DNA of 64,000 bases from Cyclobacteriaceae bacterium (GTDB lineage Bacteria > Bacteroidota > Bacteroidia > Cytophagales > Cyclobacteriaceae), in contig CATQIH010000032.1 in the NCBI GenBank assembly GCA_958296015.1, forward strand, positions 211,795-275,794, in the 5' to 3' direction. Below the pieces are notes generated by a model. That model searched no databases. It was not told the origin of the DNA and worked only from the letters and a program-made list of their open reading frames with translations. The position numbers and the translations under genes were made by a program. This document shows, one piece after another, positions 8,341 through 15,366 of the stretch (its first letter is position 1; every line of letters starts with the position of its first letter).

Positions 8341-8350
8341 AAATAAAGCA

Positions 8351-9055
8351 CTAACTATTCACCAAGTTCAGAATATGGCAGGCAGCCACACCGGCGGTTT
8401 CTGTTCGCAGACGTGAGGCACCCAGGCTTACGGGATGAAAACCGGCCTGTAGTGCCTGCTCAATTTCCGAAGCAGAGAAATCTCCTTCCGGGCCTATCAG
8501 CATGGTATAGGGCTGGCCGGGCATAGCAGTATGCAGCAAGTGAGGGATGGGCGTATCACTTACATATGCCAGAAACTTATAAGGATATTGTCGGGTTTGC
8601 CGGATGAACTTAGCATAAGCAACAGGCTCATGGATCAGCGGCAGCGTAGCCTTCACAGATTGCTTCATGGCACTGATGGCTTTGCGTTCCAGCCGGTCGG
8701 TCTTTAGCTTTTTTCTTTCAGAGTTGCTACAGATCAGCAGACTGATCTCATCGATGCCTATCTCCACAGCTTTTTCTACGAACCACTCCAGGCGGTCGGC
8801 ATTTTTGGTTGGGGCAATGCCCAGGTGGATACGGTAGTTCCTGGCAAGCTCTTTCCAGGTGTTGATGATGATGAAAGTACAGGCTTTGGCATCTGCCGTT
8901 GTGATGCGTGCCTCATAGAACGTACCCTTGCCATCTATTAGGTTGATCGTATCGCCCTCCTTTTTCCTAAGCACCCTCACACAATGCCGCGACTCCTCCG
9001 CATCCAGCACAAAGTAATTATCCGTCAACAACGGTTGATAAAAAAGCTGCATCAC
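8351..9055 (-). CDS. rsmE: 16S rRNA (uracil-1498-N3)-methyltransferase
   Basis: RsmE is a SPOUT-class methyltransferase that methylates U1498 of 16S rRNA with S-adenosylmethionine. The 234-residue protein starts MMQLFYQPLL, has the N-terminal PUA-like part (HCVRVLRKKEGDTI), the AliGPEGD-type knot motif (MLIGPEGDFSASE) and the C-terminal LGASRLRTETA SAM-binding segment. The first Met is chosen, although the second is equally plausible. It lies 33 bases downstream of pyrD on the same strand and is convergent with trpA. Confidence 0.92.
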   Translation of the reverse strand: MMQLFYQPLLTDNYFVLDAEESRHCVRVLRKKEGDTINLIDGKGTFYEARITTADAKACTFIIINTWKELARNYRIHLGIAPTKNADRLEWFVEKAVEIGIDEISLLICSNSERKKLKTDRLERKAISAMKQSVKATLPLIHEPVAYAKFIRQTRQYPYKFLAYVSDTPIPHLLHTAMPGQPYTMLIGPEGDFSASEIEQALQAGFHPVSLGASRLRTETAGVAACHILNLVNS

Positions 9056-9088
9056 ATCACTATATTATATCTTATTATCTTCCAACCT

Positions 9089-9142
9089 CTATATCTCCCG
9101 ACTTCGGTCTTCGGTTTTCGGTCTTCCTTCTCCCGGTCTCCT
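9089..9142. repeat. GACCGAA-word micro-repeat at the pyrD 3' end
   Basis: On the minus strand the last ~54 bases of pyrD are a run of GACCGGGAGA / GACCGAAAACCGAAGACCGAA words, close in composition to the repeat at the trpF 3' end. It adds roughly 17 charged residues to PyrD. Confidence 0.55.
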
Positions 9143-10171
9143 AACTTCCATCAACGCTTTATTGATCTTCTTCGCCATACCAGGGCCTTCGTATATAAAG
9201 CCGGTATACACCTGCACAAGGCTGGCACCGGCCTCTAGCTTTTCTATGGCATCTCTGGCCGTAAATATACCTCCCACACCAATGATCGGCAGCTTACCTT
9301 TCGACTGCTCATGCAGATAGCGTATCACTTCTGTAGCACGTTTGCGGACTGCCTTGCCGCTGAGTCCACCGGCACCCATCTGCTGCACTTTCTGCCGGTC
9401 TGTGCGGAGTCCTTCCCTATCAATAGTGGTATTGGTGGCAATGATGCCGTCTATCTTGAGCGTCAGGCAAATATCGATGATATCGTCGAGCTGATGGTTG
9501 TTCAGGTCGGGGGCTATTTTAAGGAGAATGGGTTTTGGGGCTGGCTTTTGGCGGTTTAGCGCTTGCAGGTGTGCCAGCAGTTTCTGCAACGGTTCTTTCT
9601 CTTGCAAGTCTCTCAGGTCGGGAGTATTGGGTGAGCTTACATTGACGGTGAAGTAATCCACTACATCGTAGAGCGCGTGAAAGCACTTGGCATAATCATC
9701 GATGGCTTGCTCGTTGGGTGTGGCTTTATTCTTGCCAATATTGCCGCCCACCAGCAGCGATGAGGTACGCTGCTTCAAGCGTTTGACAGCCTCTGTCACG
9801 CCTTCGTTGTTGAACCCCATACGATTGATCAGGCTTTTGTCTTCATACAACCTGAACATGCGGGGTTTGGGGTTACCGGGCTGCGGCTCCGGGGTGAGCG
9901 TGCCTATCTCCACAAAGCCAAACCCCAGTGTATCCATCTGATCAATATACCGGGCATTCTTGTCGAAGCCTGCTGCCAGCCCTACTGGATTTTTAAAAGT
10001 TAGCCCCATCACATGGCACTCCAGAGAAGGGTGCTCTACCTGAAAGGTCTTCCGAAGCATATTGCGTACCGGCGGTATTTTATACATAAAACCAAACAAG
10101 CTAAGTGCAATGTGATGCGCTGTTTCGGGTTTAAACAAGAAAAACACAGGTCTGATCAGGGCCTTATACAC
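9089..10171 (-). CDS. pyrD: Dihydroorotate dehydrogenase (quinone), class 2
   Basis: This enzyme oxidises dihydroorotate to orotate in pyrimidine synthesis, passing electrons from FMN to membrane quinone. The N-terminal amphipathic segment ([20 protein letters not shown]) is the class 2 membrane-association helix. [48 protein letters not shown] with the class 2 catalytic Ser region, [15 protein letters not shown] and IGVGGI follow in order. At 360 residues it carries a short charged tail ([17 protein letters not shown]) encoded by a GACCGAA-type micro-repeat, probably a recent read-through. Quinone use fits the menaquinone gene at 56 kb. Confidence 0.94.
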   Translation of the reverse strand: MYKALIRPVFFLFKPETAHHIALSLFGFMYKIPPVRNMLRKTFQVEHPSLECHVMGLTFKNPVGLAAGFDKNARYIDQMDTLGFGFVEIGTLTPEPQPGNPKPRMFRLYEDKSLINRMGFNNEGVTEAVKRLKQRTSSLLVGGNIGKNKATPNEQAIDDYAKCFHALYDVVDYFTVNVSSPNTPDLRDLQEKEPLQKLLAHLQALNRQKPAPKPILLKIAPDLNNHQLDDIIDICLTLKIDGIIATNTTIDREGLRTDRQKVQQMGAGGLSGKAVRKRATEVIRYLHEQSKGKLPIIGVGGIFTARDAIEKLEAGASLVQVYTGFIYEGPGMAKKINKALMEVRRPGEGRPKTEDRSREI

Positions 10172-10260
10172 GATAAGCAGTTAGTAGTGAATGATAAGCA
10201 ATATTAGTATAACAACCGTAGATAAGCAATATACAGGTAGATACGCAATATTCTGCGTAT

Positions 10261-11187
10261 TTATACATCCATGATAGGGCGTTTAGACCGTGGGTGGCAT
10301 TCGGTAATCACCTGACGAAGGTAGTCGCGGTCGAGGTGCGTGTATATTTCGGTGGTAGTGATGGATACGTGGCCCAGCATATCCTGCACGGCACGCAGAT
10401 CGGCACCGCCTTCTATCAGGTGAGTGGCAAACGAGTGGCGGAATGTATGCGGACTTACTTCTTTATTAATACCGGCATCGGCGGCAGCTTGCTTCACAAT
10501 GTAGAAAATCATCACGCGCGTGAGCCTGGCACCCCTACGGTTGAGGAAAATGTAGTTTTCATGGCCTGGCTTGATCTCCAACCGGTTACGCACTTCCTGC
10601 ATGTACGTCTGGATATGCCTGATCGCATCGCGGCCAATGGGCACCAGGCGTTCTTTGTTACCTTTACCGATGACGCGCAGGAAACCAATATCCACATAAA
10701 AGTTGCTGATCTTTAGCTCGGTAAGCTCCGTGACGCGCATCCCCGAACTGTAAAGCGTCTCCAGAATGGCCCGGTTGCGGATGCCTTCCGGCGTAGACAG
10801 GTCAATGGCATGAAGCATCTGTTCTATCTGGTGAAAGTTGAGCGTGTCGGGCAGCTTACGGTCCAGCTTAGGGCCTTCCAGCAATACGGAGGGGTCTAAT
10901 TCTATCAGATCCTGGTATAAGAGGAAGCGAAAGAACGCTTTGATGCCTGCCAGCAGCCTTGCCTGGGTAGTGGCACTCAACCCCATATCAAAAATGTAAG
11001 CCAGAAAATCCAGCAGGTGTTGCTGCTCTATGTGCAGGGGAGAAATATGCAGATCAGTAATCTCTACCACATACTGTTGTAGCTTTTCTATATCGCTGAC
11101 GTAGGCTTTCTGCGAATTCTCCGAAAGAGCACGTTCCAGCTTCAGATAGTCAGCAAATTCTTCTATGTAAATATCCCAATCTTTCAT
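10261..11187 (-). CDS. xerD: Site-specific tyrosine recombinase XerD
   Basis: XerD resolves chromosome dimers at dif by strand exchange with XerC. The 308-residue protein has an N-terminal SAM-like core-binding domain (about 1-105) and a catalytic domain with the full set of active residues: Arg151 (SSGMRVTEL), Lys175 (GKGNKER), His247 and Arg250 (HTFRHSFATHL), His273 (LGHVS) and nucleophile Tyr282 (TEIYTHLD). This is the E. coli XerD pattern shifted by three residues. It stands alone on the minus strand; the 3' spacer before pyrD has a degenerate ATAAGCAATAT word repeat. Confidence 0.93.
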   Translation of the reverse strand: MKDWDIYIEEFADYLKLERALSENSQKAYVSDIEKLQQYVVEITDLHISPLHIEQQHLLDFLAYIFDMGLSATTQARLLAGIKAFFRFLLYQDLIELDPSVLLEGPKLDRKLPDTLNFHQIEQMLHAIDLSTPEGIRNRAILETLYSSGMRVTELTELKISNFYVDIGFLRVIGKGNKERLVPIGRDAIRHIQTYMQEVRNRLEIKPGHENYIFLNRRGARLTRVMIFYIVKQAAADAGINKEVSPHTFRHSFATHLIEGGADLRAVQDMLGHVSITTTEIYTHLDRDYLRQVITECHPRSKRPIMDV

Positions 11188-11269
11188 AACACCATGAATT
11201 TACAGCTTTTATCCAATAAAACACCATGCTTATATCAGTAAATAATTTTATTGATACACAAATATCAAT

Positions 11270-11433
11270 GGATTCATCAACATTTATAAAGTTTTATGGC
11301 GTATCCACTTGGATTCATCAACATTTACAAAGTTTTATGGCAAATCCACTTGGATTCATCAACATTTATGAAGTTTTGTGGCGTATCCACTTGGATTCAT
11401 CAACATTTACGAAGTTTTGTGGCAAATCCTATA
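11270..11433. repeat. Four 41-bp tandem repeats arranged as an 82-bp duplication
   Basis: Units begin GGATTCATCAACATTTA at 11270, 11311, 11352 and 11393, exactly 41 bases apart. They alternate between two versions: one ends GGCGTATCCACTT and the other GGCAAATCC. This implies that an 82-bp pair was duplicated, followed by an A-to-G change shared by the later two units (GTTTTATGG to GTTTTGTGG). All three forward frames stay open across the array because 41 is not a multiple of three; none gives a credible protein. Confidence 0.85.
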
Positions 11434-11551
11434 CTACGATACATTTGCCTTAAAGTGGGCTGTGAAGACACAGCCCACAGCTCTCACGCCTCGGTTTGTG
11501 CAGGGCACCCCGCGCCCCCGTCCTCACAAACCGAAAATGTACCGTAGTATA
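11430..11551. mobile_element. Palindromic MITE-like insertion flanked by 9-bp direct repeats
   Basis: The segment is bounded by identical GGCAAATCC copies (11421-11429 and 11552-11560), the pattern of a target-site duplication. Its ends are inverted repeats: CTATACTACGATACATTT from 11429 pairs with its complement ending at 11552, with one mismatch in 18. Inside are two perfect hairpins: GTGGGCTGTG/CACAGCCCAC (11455-11464 with 11469-11478) and CGGTTTGTG/CACAAACCG (11492-11500 with 11525-11533), the second enclosing a GC-rich loop. There is no coding capacity. It interrupts the fourth 41-bp repeat unit. Confidence 0.6.
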
Positions 11552-11686
11552 GGCAAATCCATGCAGTTTCATGAACAATTCACATGATTTGATTGTCGAT
11601 GCATATGCATGATGTGCGCTCCCATGACTTTCTCCCGAATCTGTTATAAGGCATGGCAAACATCATTGATCAAACCCTGATAAGTA

Positions 11687-13303
11687 ATGAACACAACAGA
11701 AACATATCTTTGGTGGCAAAAAGGGATCATCTACCAGGTGTATCCCCGGTCTTTTATGGACCACAACCACGATGGCGTGGGCGACTTGCAGGGCATCATT
11801 AGCCAGCTCGACTACCTGCAATGGCTGGGCGTGCAGGCCGTGTGGCTTTCACCCATTTATCCTTCTCCTATGGCCGACTTTGGGTATGATGTTTCAGATT
11901 ACACCGGTATTCACCCGTTGTTTGGCACCATGCACGACTTTGACCAGCTGCTGGATGAAGTGCATCGCCGTGGCCTGAAACTCATCCTGGACCTGGTACC
12001 CAACCATAGCTCCGATCAGCATCCCTGGTTTTTGGAATCCCGTTCTTCGCGCAACAATCCCAAGCGCGACTGGTACATCTGGCAGGATGCCCCAGTGGAA
12101 GATAATGCTTCTGATGACCACTTACCCAACAATTGGTTGAGTGTGTTTGGCGGCAGTGCCTGGGAGTGGGACGAAAAGACCGGTCAGTACTATTACCATG
12201 CTTTTCTGAAAGAACAGCCCGACCTCAACTGGCGCAACCCCGAAGTGCAGCAAGCCATGTTTGATGTGATGCGCTTTTGGCTGGACAAAGGCGTGGATGG
12301 CTTCCGTATAGATGTGATGTGGCACATGATCAAAGACGATCAGTTTCGCAACAATCCGCCCAATCCGCATTACCAACCTAGCCAGTCGCCCTACGATAAG
12401 TTGATACAAGCCTTCACCACCGACCAGCCGGAGGTGCACGCTATTGTAGCCAACATGCGCAAGATACTGGATGCGTATGATGAGCGCGTGATGATTGGTG
12501 AAATCTACCTGCCTATAGAAAAGCTGGTGACCTACTACGGTATTGACCAGCCCGGCGCACATTTGCCTTTCAACTTCCTGATGGTTACCACGCCCTGGGA
12601 TGCCAAAGAAATATTTTCGGCCATCAGTCGTTATGAAGGGGCACTGCCTGATAATGGATGGCCCAACTGGGTGCTGGGTAACCACGATCAGTCGCGTATG
12701 GCCAGTAGAATAGGAGCTGCACAGGCCAGGGTAGCTGCCATGCTACTGCTTACGCTGCGAGGCACACCTACTCTCTACTATGGTGACGAGCTGGGCATGC
12801 AAGACGTGCCTATTCCGGCAGATAAGGTACAAGACCCGCAGGAAATAAACATACCCGGACTAGGACTGGGCCGCGACCCTGAGCGTACGCCCATGCAGTG
12901 GGATGATAGCCAGGGGGCTGGCTTCACCTCGGCTACTCCCTGGTTGCCGCTGGCAGAAAACTACCAGACTGTGAACGTAGCAAAAGAGAAGGATGATCCT
13001 GACTCTATGCTTGCACTGCAACGCCGCCTGATACGGTTGCGACAGGCAGAACCTGCCCTGCATATAGGTGGTTATACACCCGTATCCGTTGAGGGCAACC
13101 TGATGGCTTACATTCGGGAACATGAAGGCAGCCGTTTTCTGATAGTACTTAACCTGGGAAACAAGGTGGCTGATTTCAGCATCGATATGTTTGCATTGAA
13201 AGGAGAAATTGTACTGTCCACCAGCAAAGCCCTGGAAGGCACATCTATACAACCATCTATCAACGTAGATAGCAATCTGGGTATGGTGATCAGGCTGGCG
13301 TAA
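11687..13303 (+). CDS. Alpha-glucosidase, glycoside hydrolase family 13
   Basis: This retaining GH13 enzyme most likely hydrolyses alpha-1,4 or alpha-1,6 glucosidic bonds of short maltooligosaccharides or isomaltose-like sugars. The 538-residue protein has the family blocks in order: GIIYQVYPRSF at the N-terminus, DLVPNHSSDQHPW, DGFRIDVMWH with the nucleophile Asp209, IGEIYLP with acid/base Glu272, and LGNHDQSRM with transition-state Asp334. The C-terminal ~80 residues form the usual beta-sandwich. No signal peptide is seen, so it is probably cytoplasmic. It has no sugar transporter or regulator beside it; an upstream repeat spacer separates it from xerD. Confidence 0.9.
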   Translation: MNTTETYLWWQKGIIYQVYPRSFMDHNHDGVGDLQGIISQLDYLQWLGVQAVWLSPIYPSPMADFGYDVSDYTGIHPLFGTMHDFDQLLDEVHRRGLKLILDLVPNHSSDQHPWFLESRSSRNNPKRDWYIWQDAPVEDNASDDHLPNNWLSVFGGSAWEWDEKTGQYYYHAFLKEQPDLNWRNPEVQQAMFDVMRFWLDKGVDGFRIDVMWHMIKDDQFRNNPPNPHYQPSQSPYDKLIQAFTTDQPEVHAIVANMRKILDAYDERVMIGEIYLPIEKLVTYYGIDQPGAHLPFNFLMVTTPWDAKEIFSAISRYEGALPDNGWPNWVLGNHDQSRMASRIGAAQARVAAMLLLTLRGTPTLYYGDELGMQDVPIPADKVQDPQEINIPGLGLGRDPERTPMQWDDSQGAGFTSATPWLPLAENYQTVNVAKEKDDPDSMLALQRRLIRLRQAEPALHIGGYTPVSVEGNLMAYIREHEGSRFLIVLNLGNKVADFSIDMFALKGEIVLSTSKALEGTSIQPSINVDSNLGMVIRLA

Positions 13304-13603
13304 GTAACAACGGGTTGATGTGACGATGCGTTAATGTGTCGATACAATGATATGATTTTTCGGATAATCATGACACACCATAAAACCGTGTTCAGAAGGA
13401 TGTATTTGTGGTATTTATGAGATATGAATCTATTGATAAATAATAACCCTATGAATTGCAGAAAGATAATGGAAGGACTAAAATATCTTTGATAATCCAT
13501 AATTTACTATTTCTAAGACAGGAATATAATATTTATTAGGCATATCATTTTTCTTAGATGATGAAAAGCGTAAATTTGAGGAAAAGACCTTAACGATTAT
13601 CGA
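13304..13603. other. Spacer before the sigma-54 response regulator
   Basis: About 300 bases without a gene. The first 40 bases (13308-13345) are a degenerate GTTGATGTGACGATGCGTTAATGTG word repeat. The remainder is AT-rich unique sequence containing a -7-like element near its end. Small reverse ORFs here lack any domain. Confidence 0.5.
13571..13578 (+). promoter_or_regulatory. Putative -7 promoter element (TAnnTTTG)
   Basis: TAAATTTG lies 26 bases upstream of the response-regulator ATG and matches the Bacteroidota -7 consensus TAnnTTTG. A clear TTG at -33 is not seen; the corresponding region is a T-rich TTTTTC. Confidence 0.5.
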
Positions 13604-14992
13604 ATGGATATCAAAGGAAAATCAATACTAATTGTTGAAGATGAAGCCACGTTGCGCGGGCTATTGGCTAAAATATTAAGTCTGGAAGGATTTACTATTT
13701 TTGAGGCAGCCGATGTAGCCAGTAGCAAAGACATATTAAGAAACGAGTCTGTTTACCTGGTGCTCACGGATGTGATGCTGCCGGATTCCAACGGCATAGA
13801 GTTTACTAAATTTATCAAGCATAAGTATCCGCTAACCGAAGTTATTGTCCTAACTGCTTTTGGCAATGTAAGAGACGGCGTACAGGCCATGAAGCTGGGA
13901 GCTTTTGATTACATTACCAAAGGCGACGGAGACGACAAACTGCCTATGATTGCCACCAAGGCAATGGAAAGAGCCATACTCAACCGTCAGATACAAGACC
14001 TGGGAGCAAAAGTAGACACTACATCCAGCTTCCGCAAGATCATTGGCAACGCAAAGTGTATGCAACGTATGATAGACCTGGCACAGAAGGTAGCCGTTAC
14101 TGATACTACCGTGCTGCTGCTGGGAGAAACGGGTACCGGCAAAGAATTGCTGGCAGAAGCCATACACCTGGCCAGCCGGAGGCGCAAAGGGCCGTTTATC
14201 ACCCTCAATTGTGCTGCCATACCCAAAGACTTACAAGAGTCGGAGTTGTTTGGGCACAAGAAAGGCTCTTTTACCGGGGCCGCCACCGACAAGAAAGGCT
14301 ACCTGGAAGCTGCCGACCGTGGGACAGTGTTCCTGGACGAACTCGGCGAGATGAGTCCCGACTTACAGGCCAAGCTGCTGCGTGCCCTGGAAAACCGTGT
14401 CTTCAACCGCGTGGGCGATACAGAACCCATACCGGTAGACATCCGCGTGATTGCCGCGACTAACCGGGATTTGGTAGAAAACGAGGACAACAACTTCCGC
14501 AGAGACCTATACTACCGCCTAAGCACGTTTACCATAGACCTGCCGCCGCTGCGGGAAAGAACAGAAGACATTAGCCTGCTGGCCTTGCATTTTCTCAAAG
14601 AAATGACTGAGAAGACCAATCGGGAAATCACCAGTATCGATTCGGTGTTTATCAACTACTTAGAGAATTACGAATGGCCGGGCAATATCCGCGAACTTCG
14701 CAACGTAATGGAAAGAGCGATCATACTGGCAGACGGCCCTGCTCTGAGTGTATCTACGCTGCCACACCAGATGCTAAAAGCACAAATGGTTACGGTGGCA
14801 GGTGGTGACGACTATACAGACATGAGCAATGGCGAGGACGATAGAGTAGGCGTAGACCTGAAATCAGTAGAGCAGGAACATATTATCCGGGTGCTGAACA
14901 TGGTTAATGGAAACAAGTCGGAAGCTGCCAAGAAGCTAGACATCGGACTGGCTACCCTATACCGTAAGCTCAAAGAATACAACCTGGGATGA
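13604..14992 (+). CDS. Sigma-54-dependent response regulator (NtrC family)
   Basis: The 462-residue protein has an N-terminal receiver domain (ILIVEDEATLRG, phospho-acceptor in VLTDVMLPDSNG, Lys in YITKGDG). A central AAA+ domain follows with GETGTGKELLAEAIH (Walker A), the sigma-54-contacting GSFTGA loop, FLDELGEM (Walker B) and RDLYYRLSTF, and a C-terminal Fis-type helix-turn-helix (GNKSEAAKKLDIGLATLYRKL). When phosphorylated it should activate RpoN-dependent promoters. The histidine kinase gene about 350 bases downstream is the likely partner. The target regulon cannot be deduced. Confidence 0.93.
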   Translation: MDIKGKSILIVEDEATLRGLLAKILSLEGFTIFEAADVASSKDILRNESVYLVLTDVMLPDSNGIEFTKFIKHKYPLTEVIVLTAFGNVRDGVQAMKLGAFDYITKGDGDDKLPMIATKAMERAILNRQIQDLGAKVDTTSSFRKIIGNAKCMQRMIDLAQKVAVTDTTVLLLGETGTGKELLAEAIHLASRRRKGPFITLNCAAIPKDLQESELFGHKKGSFTGAATDKKGYLEAADRGTVFLDELGEMSPDLQAKLLRALENRVFNRVGDTEPIPVDIRVIAATNRDLVENEDNNFRRDLYYRLSTFTIDLPPLRERTEDISLLALHFLKEMTEKTNREITSIDSVFINYLENYEWPGNIRELRNVMERAIILADGPALSVSTLPHQMLKAQMVTVAGGDDYTDMSNGEDDRVGVDLKSVEQEHIIRVLNMVNGNKSEAAKKLDIGLATLYRKLKEYNLG

Positions 14993-15052
14993 CGGCAGAC
15001 CGGAGTATTAAGTAGTCAATCAAAATTAATTACAAAACTACCTATTACCGAC

Positions 15053-15100
15053 TGCTAGTGCGCTCCACGCCAAACGCGTCCGGCGTGGAGCGCACTAGCA
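15053..15100. repeat. Perfect 19-bp palindrome with 10-base loop
   Basis: TGCTAGTGCGCTCCACGCC at 15053-15071 pairs without mismatch with its complement at 15082-15100; the loop is AAACGCGTCC. No T tract follows, so it is not a simple terminator for the response regulator, 60 bases away. The loop and adjoining arm (AAACGCGTCCGGCGT) closely resemble the loop of the palindrome at 1351-1402, suggesting a mobile palindromic family. Confidence 0.75.
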
Positions 15101-15256
15101 ATTGTAATTTATTTGAGCCAGTAATTAAGTTTACAGTTCAAGGTTCCAGACTACTATCCTGGTGGGGCATCACTCCGGTGTCCCGAATGATGCCTTCTCA
15201 CTCTCAAAAAGGCAGTCTTGAGAAACTAAAGGTTATCAATATGATAGCCTTTTTGC
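15101..15256 (+). ncRNA. Candidate structured RNA or leader with its own terminator
   Basis: Four consecutive stem-loops can be drawn: CCAG/CTGG around 15146-15162; GGCATCA/TGATGCC at 15166-15172 and 15188-15194, with an inner CGG-tgtc-CCG hairpin; TCTCAA/TTGAGA at 15202-15207 and 15218-15223; and the terminator at 15228-15254. There is no credible ORF; the 69-codon frame here begins inside the palindrome. It could be a small RNA or a 5' leader/attenuator of the downstream histidine kinase. It was not recognised as a known family. Confidence 0.35.
15228..15254 (+). terminator. Rho-independent terminator in the regulator-kinase spacer
   Basis: AAAGGTTATC (15228-15237) pairs with GATAGCCTTT (15243-15252), with one T-G wobble, around AATAT, followed by a T run at 15250-15254. 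It lies 62-113 bases before the histidine-kinase start, depending on which start is used, so it would separate the two genes or act as an attenuator. Confidence 0.65.
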
Positions 15257-15366
15257 TTTTTATATAGTATTTTTCTATAGTTATCCTAAAAAGACCAATT
15301 ATTGTATACGGCCCCTTGAAACAAGTCATTCAATTTTTTTCAGGCATTCAGTCTCATTATCAGCAA

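Noticed and set aside
11226-11587. Three overlapping forward frames through the 41-bp repeats
   Set aside because: All three frames stay open because the repeat length is not a multiple of three; the products are frame-permuted versions of the same repeat.
15129-15200. Possible tRNA-like fold (GGTTCCAG... region)
   Set aside because: No acceptor stem, anticodon arm or GGTTCRA T-loop can be assembled.
15058-15267. Frame of 69 codons in the regulator-kinase spacer
   Set aside because: It begins inside the perfect palindrome, ends past the terminator hairpin and has no protein features.
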